Assembly (NCBI GenBank): GCA_021442155.1
Contig: CM038229.1
Span: 93,839,716 to 93,903,715 of the forward strand
Origin: Cymbidium sinense
Taxonomy: Eukaryota > Streptophyta > Magnoliopsida > Asparagales > Orchidaceae
Direction of reading: 5' to 3'
Length of the DNA stretch: 64,000 nucleotides
Shown here piece after piece: positions 46,741-55,832 of this stretch; within the stretch, counting starts at the first letter, position 1; each line of letters begins with the position of its first letter. The notes under the pieces were generated by a model. The model did no database searches and was not told where the DNA came from. It saw only the letters and a program-made list of their open reading frames with translations. The translations under genes and the position numbers were made by a program.

Positions 46741-47560
46741 TTTTTTTAAAGTTAAGTAAAATGGTAGGTGTATGTTTATTTAGTTTTTTAAAAATTTATT
46801 TTAGTTTATTTTGATTTTTATTTTTATTTAGGTTTATTTTTTATATTTATGTTATTTATTTTAGGTTTATTTTTCTTAATTTAGTTTTTTTATTTTAGTT
46901 CATGTTTTAGGTTTAAGTTTAGGCTTATGTTTATTTTTTATTTTAGTTTTATTTTTAATTTATTTTTTAGGTTTAGGTTCTATTTTTTATTTTTAGGATT
47001 AGGTTTTGGTTTTATTTTATTTTTTTAGGTTTAGGTTTAGGTTTTTATTTTAGGTTTATTTTTAGATTTTATTTTTTAGTTTATGTTTTAGTTTATTTTT
47101 AGTTTACTTTATTGTATTTAGTTTAGGGTTTAAATTTAGTTTATTTTAAGTCTAGTTATAGGTTTTATTTATTTTATTTTAGTTTATTTTAGTTTTGGTT
47201 TAGGTTTTTTTTTACTTTATTTTAGGTTTAGGTTTTTTTTTAGTTTAGGCTTTAGCTTTTATTTTTATTTTTTTTAGGTTTATTTTTTAGGTTTATGTTT
47301 TTATTTAATTTTTATTTTATATACTTTTAGGTTTATTTCATTTTTTTGACTTTTAGTTTTTAGTTTATTTAGGTTTTTTATTTTGAGGTTTATTTTATTT
47401 TTCAGTTTAGTTTATGTTTTATTTATTTTATTTTATTTTAATTTTTAATTTTTATTTTATTTTATTTTTTGGTTTAGGTTTAGGTTTAGGCTTTACTTTA
47501 AGTTTTTTTTTTTTTAGGTTTAGCTTTTTTTATTTATTTTTTTTTTAGGTTTAGGTTTTT
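46741..47560 (+). repeat. T-rich higher-order repeat, full unit
   Basis: Anchor gttaagtaaaatggtagg; about 0.82 kb. Confidence 0.76.
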
Positions 47561-47995
47561 AGGGTTTAGGGTTTATGATTTTTGGTTTTGGGTTTATGAT
47601 TTTGGGTTGTAAGTTTTAGGTTTAGGGTTTAGGGTTAGGGTTTAGCATTTAGCATTTAGGGTTTGGGGTTTATGGTTTTTAGTGTTTAGGGTTTAGGGTT
47701 TAGGGTTCAAGGTTTAGGGTTTTAGGTTTTGGGTTTTGGGTTTGGGGTTTGGGGTTTAGGGTTTTAGGGTTTAAGGTTTAGGGTTTAGGATTGTAGGTTT
47801 AGGGTTTAGGGTTTACGATTTAGGGTTAGGGTTTTTTTTTTATTTTAAAGATTTTAGGGTTTAAGGTTTAGGTTTTACGTTTAGGGTTCAAGTTTTTTTA
47901 GGTTTATTTTTAAAATAAGTAAACTTGTAGGTTAAGGTATTTTTTATTTTTTTTAGGGTTTAGGGTTTAGGGGTAGCTTAGGGTTTAGGTTTTCT
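47561..47995 (+). repeat. Telomere-like array with T-rich stub
   Basis: Degenerate TTTAGGG. A short T-rich stub with aataagtaaacttgtagg lies at about 47,896-47,950. Confidence 0.88.
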
Positions 47996-48520
47996 AAAAC
48001 AAAAATTGTGTAAATCGGTTTGTTTATGTTTATTTAGTTTATTTTTTATTTATTTAGTTTATTTTATTTTAAATATTTATTTAGTTTAGTTTATTTATTT
48101 TAGGTTTATATATTTTAATATAGGTTTTTTATTTTAGTTTATTTTTTAGTTGAGTTTTATTTTTATTTTAATTTTTAAGTTTAGGTTTTATTTTTTATTT
48201 TTAGCTTTAGGTGTAGGTTTATATTTTATTTTTTTAGGTTTTTATTTTAGGTTTATTTTTGGTTTAATTTTTTAGTTTAGGTTTAGGTTTATTTTTAGTT
48301 TATTTTAATTTATGTAGTTTAGGTTTAGTTTATTCTAGGTTTATGCTTAGGTTTTATTTATTTTAGTTTAGTTTAGATTTAGGTTTATTTTATTTTGTTA
48401 TTTTGTTTTTATTTTAATTTTAGGTTTTAGTTTAGTTTTTATTTTATTTATTTATTTATTTTATTTTGTTTAGGTTTATTTATTTATTTTATTTTTAAGT
48501 TTTATTTAGTTTAGGTTTAG
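47996..48520 (+). repeat. T-rich higher-order repeat, internally deleted
   Basis: Diverged anchor (ttgtgtaaatcggtttg). About 0.52 kb, lacking the second half of the middle part, ending in the usual TTTAGTTTAGGTTTAGGTTTTTAGG-like word. Confidence 0.72.
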
Positions 48521-48634
48521 GTTTTTAGGATTTTAGGGTTTAGTTTAGGGTTAGAGTTTAGGGTTTAGGGTTTAGGGTTTAGTGTTTAAGCTTTAGGATT
48601 TAGGGTTTTTAGTTTTTATGGTTTACGGTTTAGG
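48521..48634 (+). repeat. Telomere-like array
   Basis: Short TTTAGGG block that ends abruptly where the Ty3 remnant starts. Confidence 0.9.
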
Positions 48635-48635
48635 C

Positions 48636-49858
48636 AACCATTCATGGATTACCTAAATAAAGGCAAACTACCTCAAGAGTAGTTCAAAGCCTATCAGATG
48701 AAGTAGACAACACTTTCCTATACTCTTATGGATGGTGTCTTTTGTCAGCGGTCTTTCAATCATATGTGGTTACATTATCTAGACAAGCACAAAGCCTGTA
48801 AGATCGTGATCGAGGTACACTCAGGATAATCTGGAGACGACCAATCCGATCCGAAGATGAAAGCCAAGATCAAGAGACTAAGATACCACTGGCTGTCGAT
48901 GATCAAAGATTGCATGGATACAGCTAGGCAATGCCACCAATGTCAAATACACCATGAGGTCCTACACAAACCACCCAACATTCTACATCCTACATTGGCC
49001 TCATGGCCATTCGAATGTTGGGGTACCAACATAGTGGGTTCGATTGATCCTCCTTCTCCAAGGGTCATCATCATAGTCGCTACAATTATTTCTCCAAATG
49101 GGTGAAGGTGATTTTGCTCAGAGAGGTCACAGCTGAGCATGTGCTCCAGTTTTTTAAAAACCATATCGTATATAAGTTCATAGTTCCTCGATGAATTATA
49201 TCTGATAATGGTACTGCATTCAAGAGCACCGAGATCAACAACTTTGCCCAGAGACACAACATAGATTGGAGATATTCTACCATCAACTACCCGAGGGCAA
49301 ATGGCTTAGCAGAATCCTTCAACAAAACTCTCATCCAAATACTAAAGAAGACACTCGACAATAATAAGCGATAGTGGCATGAGAAGATAGTCGAAGCCTT
49401 GTGGGCCTACCGCACCACATATAGAACTCCAACTTAGTGTATGGGTCTAAAGTTGTTCTACCATTAGAAGTCTAACTCCCATCACTAAGGATAGCTGTGG
49501 GTAGCAAGATCATGGTAGAGCAGAATGCCAAGTTGCAGTTAGAAGAGCTTGAAGGTTTAGAGGAGAGACGCTTGTGGGCTTGCCAAAACCTCGAGTTATA
49601 CAAAGCAAAAATGATACAAGCTCACAACAAGTTGGTCCATTCTAGAGCTTTTCAGGTAAGAGAGCTTATTTTAGTTCTAAGGATATCTATTGTTGCCTAT
49701 CGTAAGATGGGAGGCAAGTTTGAACCCACATAGGAAGGCCCTTTTGCCATAGAGAAGGCCTACTAAGGAGGGTATTATCACCTTATTATTCAAAAGGGAG
49801 AGTGTCCAATGCTTCCAATCAACGGGATCTACTTAAAAAAAATAATATAAATCATGTT
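48636..49858 (+). pseudogene. Ty3/Tat integrase region, degenerate
   Basis: Would have joined retrotransposon cDNA to chromosomes. In order: linker (YLNKGKLPQE), an H2C2 zinc finger with one His lost and CHQC kept (about 48,806-48,950), an integrase core starting WPFECWGTNIVG (usual form WGLDIVG, so the first catalytic Asp is Asn), then ISDNGTAF with the second Asp and ANGLAESFNKTL with the Glu (about 49,197-49,335). WHEKIVEALWAYRTTYRTP follows, then the C-terminal LEELEGLEERRL and KMGGKFEP..GPFAIEKAY segment typical of Tat-like Ty3. At least three in-frame stops (48,700, 49,192 and 49,370 areas) and frameshifts. Dead. Confidence 0.87.
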
Positions 49859-50164
49859 TTAAAATAATTATCATCAATGAAAATTCCAATTTGAATTCAA
49901 TCTTTTCCATGTTAAAAGTATTCTTGTTTGCAAATCTACCATGATGTGTTTAAGATAGGTGTAAGGAACCCAAGCAGCATTCTATCCTTCATCAACACAA
50001 GACAAACTCAAACTACACACAAACATATATAGACAAATAAATATCTTTTATCTTGGGCTACTCTGAGTTGAGATAACACTTCTAGTGGCACTCACTCAGT
50101 AGCTACTCTAGGTCGGGCTGACATGCTACCCTAGTGTGTCACCCTAGTGGTCTACTTGCTTTGG

Positions 50165-51763
50165 AGGATGTAAGTCTGCTACGCTTTCCTTCCTTACTTG
50201 GCCACTGCACACCGACGAGCACCTTGTTAGTATGGTAATCATTACTATGTGGTGGTAAGCTACCTCTTATTGGCTTTGTTTAAAAGGATGTGAGTTTACT
50301 ATGCTTTCTTCTTGGATTAGCTTTTGTACACTAATGGGACAATTATATTTGAGGTTTAGGATAAGTCCCCTAGCATCTCCTTCCCTCCTGAGGTTTAGGG
50401 TAAGTCCTTCCTCGGGGCTCCCCGCTTAGTAGTCTCTATGTTAGATAGCATATGTCCTGCCAATGATAGACTATTCTGATGATCAGTTCTGCTTGGAAAG
50501 TTGTAAGCCTACATGCTTTCTTTTTAGATTAATCATTGCACACCGATGGGTACTTTAGGTTAGTTTATTCTCACTATGTTGATAGATACACCACTCAAGC
50601 TAATGGATACACCTTAGGTTGGTTGGTTCTCGCACCTTAAGATACCCCAATCATGGAAGATGTAAGTCTGTTATGCTTTCTCCTTGAGTTGGCCACCATA
50701 CACCTATAGGCTTTTCTTTCCAGGGCTCAAGATAATGCCCCTAGTAGCACCTCCCCTGTTGGCACTATTTTTAGGTTACATCCTTTGTGACCCCATTTAG
50801 ACACTACCTAGATTACTATCGGACTGGACAGTTCCCTTCCTAATAACCACCCTATTGTTGGAGAAATTGTCCTATGGATGTGCAGATTCTCCCTTGGTCC
50901 AATAAATCTGAGATAGGTCAAGACCGACATAGCCCCTTCTCAGTGTGGTCCCATGTGAACATATAAACAAAAAATATATATTTACTTGTCGATTTGGAGG
51001 ATACCCCTAGCAATACCTTTTCCCAAGCAGGTATTCTATCATTAGGATAGTGTTAGAAAAACACCCTATAGGAATCGCCTGACTACTCTTGAGTTGATAT
51101 AAGTCCCCATTCACCGAGCCCTAAGTCAGGTTTGATTTGTTGTGCTACTAACAAGTTACCCCAGTGGTTGTTCCTTACTTTAGAAGATGTAATCCTGTTA
51201 TGTCTTCCTACTAGTACAGTCATTGCACAACAAAAGGCAACCCCTTAAGTTGGCTAGCTCTACCCCATGTCTAGTAGACTTTCCCTTTAGACTTGTAAAT
51301 CTGAGATAGAATTAATCTGATAAAGCCCCTTCTCAGTGGGTCCATCGCACACTGACATGGTCCATAAATTAAATCTATCAAATTTGATCGAGTTCAAATC
51401 CCAATGGATATGCCCTCAATTCGAAATCAAACTAAACCAAACAAACCATATCAAATCACATGAAATTAAAATAAAATTAATCCTGACTAGTTTTGAGTTG
51501 ACATAAGTCCCCAATGGCTTTCACTCAATAGTCTCCCTCGGTCAAGTTCGATTTGTTGTGCAGCCAATACGTCACCCCAACAATTATTCCTCACTTTGGA
51601 ATATGTAAGTTTGCTACACCTCTTCCTAGAAAAGCCATTGCACACCAAAAGGAAATCCCTTAGGTTGGCTAGCTCTACCCCACAGTAGGTAGACTATCCC
51701 TTTGGATTTATAAACCTGAGGTAGGTCAAGGCTGATATAGCCCCTTCTCAGTGGGTCCATTGC
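50165..51763 (+). repeat. Diverged repeats in Ty3 3' region
   Basis: A ~56-base core (GATGTAAGTCTGCTATGC, then a TCATTGCACACC-like end) recurs near 50,165, 50,284, 50,494, 50,654, 51,181 and 51,598. A second core with CCCCTTCTCAGTGGGTCCAT recurs near 50,935, 51,330 and 51,740. The last two large units, starting at 51,081 and 51,485, are in register with a period of about 404 bases. Non-coding. Confidence 0.8.
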
Positions 51764-52374
51764 ACACCGATAGTGTCTATACATTAACTCAGATTAAATT
51801 AAACCCAATCTAATTTTCCCTAATATAGTTAAATCACACCCTTCTCTCTAGTGGAGACCCAAATCATATATAAATAAGTCAAGAAAAAAAATCAAATTCA
51901 AAACCAACCTCTCTAGTGGAGCTAATTTAAACCATCTCCCCCAATAAAGTCTAGATTAAGGAAATTCAGCCAAGCTTTTATCCCCAATGAATAGCCTAAA
52001 CCTGCTTGCCTAATGGAAGGTTCATATACCCGATCCCTAGTAGACTTGAGGTCATATCTCTAGTAGATATGCCTCTACATCAGTTAAAAAAACAAATTAA
52101 AGTCGATTAGATCTTAATCCCCAGTGGATTATACATTCTTATCCCCGGTGGATCTTATTTCCACAAATCATATAATCAAATCAAATTCAAACCTTATCCC
52201 TAGCAGATTTTCTTCTTCTATTCCCTCGACATAGACCCCTCACATGTCATGTCCAGTGCATGTGTGATCCCCTAGTGGATCTCCCTCCATGTCCTTGACA
52301 TAGAATTCTCATCAAATCTTATTTCTTCTCTTATGCACACCTTTAATACTTCAACCAAAAGCCTAATAAGGTAT

Positions 52375-53868
52375 TCATTCAAATTACATCATCTTAACAT
52401 TATAATCAACATTTTATGATTTGTGATGGTGCAAACTCAAACTAACTATACAATATCATGCTAAACATATTATAGTGTGAATTGACACACTATATTATAT
52501 TATAATATATGATGTTATATTATAACTTGCTCTAATATAATATATTTTCTAACATTACACCTCATTAGAATCACTTAAAAGAAACAAATAACAAAATTTT
52601 CTTAAAATATGAATAATGTTCATTTTGGATGTAAAATTGTTATTTCACTATTAGAAATAGTATAAAATAGCATAATTTTGGTGTTGATTCTTGGAGTGTT
52701 CCATGAATTTGATCAACTTAATGCATCTCAACCTTCAAATTAACATTTTTGTGAGTTATGACCCAATGTGTTATAACAAAAGTAAAACATACTAAAATGT
52801 ACAATAACATTTAGTAACACACCACGACATTCATATAAATGTGAGGTTATATTATTATGTACATTATATTTTACTATGCTTTCATATAATATATTATCTT
52901 ACATTACACCTTAAAATAAATCTCTTTAAGCAAAAAAATTATAAAATTTGGTTGGAAAATGATAATTTAGTTTGGATGCAAAATTCGATTATTTTGATTA
53001 AATGAGACACCATAGCATACAAACTCTACTACATCATACTATAGCAAAATTCGATTATTTTGATGTTCCCTGAAGTTTACCTTAAATTTGGCCAAATCAC
53101 ATCATCTCAGCCTATAAATTAGTATTTTTATGAATTATACTGATACAAACTCTACTACACCATACTATAATAAACTAAAATATATTAAACAACAAGTAGT
53201 AATACACAATAGTATGTTATAATGCATGATGCTACACTATATTATGACATCCTATATTATAATACACTATAACATATTATATTATATTATATTGCATATC
53301 ACATCACAAGGGATTGCTTAAGAAAAAAATCATAAAATTAGTCTAAATAATAAAAAACTACATATTAATCGTATCACTTATAGTTTTTAAATTAAGACAG
53401 TACATTATGATGACATGATCTACCTATTATGAATTTGGCCAAATTCCATTATTTTAAAGTCTAAATCAACATTTTTAAAAGCAATGCTAGTGTAGGCTAG
53501 ACTACATGATTATATAATACTAAAAGAATTTAAAATGCATCGAAGAATATATTATGATATATGATTCTATATTATGCTACAACACATAATATTTATTTTG
53601 AACATAAAATCTTACTTTTTATACTACAAGTGGCTTAGCACACCTTTGGTACTATAACCTAATTCCCACTTCAAATTTAAAAAATTTCATCATCTAATTT
53701 TTTAAATCAGTATTTCTATGATTTATATTAATGTAGACTACAGGGCACATTACCATAATATACTAAAACATTTCAAAACATCTTATAACATCCAAAAACA
53801 CATCACTACATGCTCAAACATATGATGCTGCATTATACTATAATATACGGTATTATAATATGATTTAG
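52375..53868 (+). repeat. AT-rich tandem satellite, about five diverged units
   Basis: A recurring module consists of a CCAAATTNCATCATCT-like word, about 15 bases, then a TAACATTTTTGTGAGTTAT-like word and a TGTAGACTACA/ACAAACTCTACTAC-like word. The TNNCATTTTTNTGA word lies near 52,402, 52,741, 53,121, 53,467 and 53,708, spacing about 240-380 bases. Between them are AT palindromes (TATATTATAATATA). No coding potential. It passes into TTTAGGG at about 53,869. Confidence 0.7.
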
Positions 53869-54193
53869 GATTAGGGTTTAGGGTATTCAAATCTCTAATA
53901 GTAAAGGTAAAGTCTCTTGAAGACATTTTCTTTAGCTACCATAACTATGTTAGGATTAGGTCATTCTTTAGATCTACTCCTAATGACATCTTTATCCAAA
54001 GTTTAGGGTTTAGGGTTTAGAGATAGGGTTTAGTGTTAGTTTAGGGTTAGTTTAGGGTTTAAGGTTTGGGGTTTAGGGTTTAGGGTTTAGGGTTTTAGTT
54101 TTCAAGGTTTATGGTTTATGGTTTTAGGATTTAGTGTTTAGGGTTTAAGGTTTAGGGTTTTAGGGTTTAGGGTTAAGGGTTTAGGGTTTAGGG
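53869..54193 (+). repeat. Telomere-like array with unique island
   Basis: TTTAGGG resumes at about 53,869. A ~110-base non-repetitive island at 53,889-53,998 matches nothing else I recognise here. Degenerate TTTAGGG then continues to GR-RBP copy 13. Confidence 0.85.
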
Positions 54194-54674
54194 TTGAGAG
54201 AGAGAAAATTCATATTCAACATTTTTTCTTTTTGATTTCATCAACAAAGTAGCACCCCAACTTTTTGAAGATGGAAGTGATGACATAGATTAAAAATGAA
54301 CACTGATAAAGCAAATCAAAAACCTTAAATAAGTAAAACCATCTCTACCATAAATACATAGTTCCATAAGCAGCAGATCGGATCGTCCATTCTTGAATTT
54401 CTCTAATTCTCATCTGAACCACCCCCACCTCTCGAGTAGCGTGATTTACCATCATATCCCCAATCTCTTCCTCCGTCTCCACCACGATTTAACCTCCGTC
54501 CCTCTTACCGCCTCCATAACCAGCACTGCTCCGACCACCAACTCCATATCCACCAACACCAGATCCCCCACCATCTCTATGATATTCGCCACCTCTGCCA
54601 TCGCCTCCACCACTAGATCTAGACTAAGCCTAGTTGATTGTGATGTTCCTACCTTCAAGGTTCTACCCATTCTT
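54194..54674 (-). pseudogene. GR-RBP 3'-end fragment, copy 13
   Basis: Full-extent fragment, but the T-run (A-tail) is gone: GAGAGAGAGAAAATTC joins TTTAGGG directly. The RRM end reads NG, TAG, NLEGRNITIN, TAG, A, TAG, SRSSGGG. All three TAG codons stand where CAG occurs in other copies. The Gly-rich part is open for about 40 codons, then frameshifted. The C-terminus has the TAG (for Trp) and the following natural TGA position diverged. Confidence 0.87.
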
Positions 54675-54940
54675 AGGGTTTAGGATTAGTTTAGGGTTTA
54701 GGGGTTTTTAGGTTTAGGGGGGTTGTATGTTTTAGAGTTTAGGGTTTAGGGTTTGGGGTTTATGGTTTAGGATTTTAATGTTTATGGTTTAGGGTTTATG
54801 GTTTGCGATTTACGGTTTAGGGTTTATGGTTTAGGGTTTAGGTTTTTAGGGTTTAGGGTAGTAGGTTTAAGGTTGTAGGTTTAGGGTTTGGGGTTTAGGG
54901 TCAGTTTTAGAGTTTAGGGTTTAGGGTTTAGGTTTTTTTT
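54675..54940 (+). repeat. Telomere-like array
   Basis: Degenerate TTTAGGG. The shared flank word is not recognisable here, unlike beside most copies. Confidence 0.9.
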
Positions 54941-55765
54941 TATTTCAAATTAACTAAACTGATAAGTTTAAGTTAATTGAAATTTATTTTTTATTTATTT
55001 GAATTTATTTGAGTTTATTTTATTTTTAAATTTTATTTAGGTTTATTTTTTATTTATTTTTAGTTTATTTATTTTAGGTTTGCTTATTTTAGTTTAGGTT
55101 TTCTATTTTAGTTTATTTTTTAGGTTTAGTTTCTAGTTGAGTTTTATTTTTTATTTTAAGTTTTAAGCTTAGTTTTTATTTTTTATTTTTAGGTTTAGGT
55201 TTTTATTTTAGTTTTTTTACGTTTAGGTTATAGGTCTTTATTTTAGGTTTATTTTTAGGTTTTATTTTTTAGCTTAGGTTTATATTTATTTGTAGTTTAT
55301 TTTATTTTATTTAGTTTAGGTTTAGGTATAGGTTTAGTTTATTTTAGGTTTAGGTTTAGGCTTTATTTATTTTAATTTATTTTATTTAGTTTAGGTTTAG
55401 GTTAATTTTAGTTTATTTATTTTATTTTTATTTTAGGTTTAGTTTTTTTTAGTTTAGGGTTTAGGTTTTATTTTTTATTTATTTTTTAGGTGTAGATTTA
55501 TATTTACTTTTTATTTTATTTTATTTTAGATTTATTTCATTTTTAGTTGTTATTTTATTTAGGTTTTTTATTCTTAGGTTTATATTATTTTTTAGTTTAG
55601 TTCAAGTTTTTATCTATTTTATTTTAATTAATTTTTATTTTTTAATTTATTTTATTTTTAGATATCGGTTTAAGTTTTTTTAGGTTTTTATATTATTTTA
55701 TTTAGGTTTATGTTTATTTATTTATTTTATTTTTAAGTTTTATTTTGTTTAGGTTTAGGCTTTTA
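54941..55765 (+). repeat. T-rich higher-order repeat, full unit
   Basis: Diverged anchor attaactaaactgataag; about 0.82 kb ending TTTAGGCTTTTAAGC. Confidence 0.76.
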
Positions 55766-55820
55766 AGCTTTTGGGGTTTATGGTTTAGGGTTTAGGGTTT
55801 TAGGATTTAGTGTTTTAGGG
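55766..55820 (+). repeat. Telomere-like block at LINE C tail
   Basis: Short TTTAGGG stretch ending TTTTAGGG immediately before the 12-base T-run of LINE C. Confidence 0.92.
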
Positions 55821-55832
55821 TTTTTTTTTTTT

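Larger units (their letters stand above)
48635..52374 (+). mobile_element. Ty3/Tat-like retrotransposon remnant (pol end plus 3' region)
   Basis: The only + strand mobile element. Pol coding remnant at 48,636-49,858, then about 2.5 kb of non-coding 3' region full of CCCTAGTGG or CCCCAGTGG words and internal repeats, such as occur in the UTRs and LTRs of Tat-lineage elements. No gag, protease or RT, no second LTR and no primer-binding site are seen, so this is a truncated piece. It interrupts the telomere-like array; the boundary at 48,634/48,635 is sharp. Confidence 0.8.

Noticed and set aside
50165..51653. CRISPR-like spaced repeats
   Set aside because: Repeats are diverged, unevenly spaced, and lie in a plant retrotransposon; no CRISPR architecture.
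48635..53868. LTR pair for the Ty3 element
   Set aside because: The repeated cores are internal and tandem; no matching terminal repeats, primer-binding site or polypurine tract could be identified.
206..54674. Functional GR-RBP genes
   Set aside because: No RNP1 or RNP2 half of the RRM and no promoter or first exon seen; stops and frameshifts in nearly every copy.
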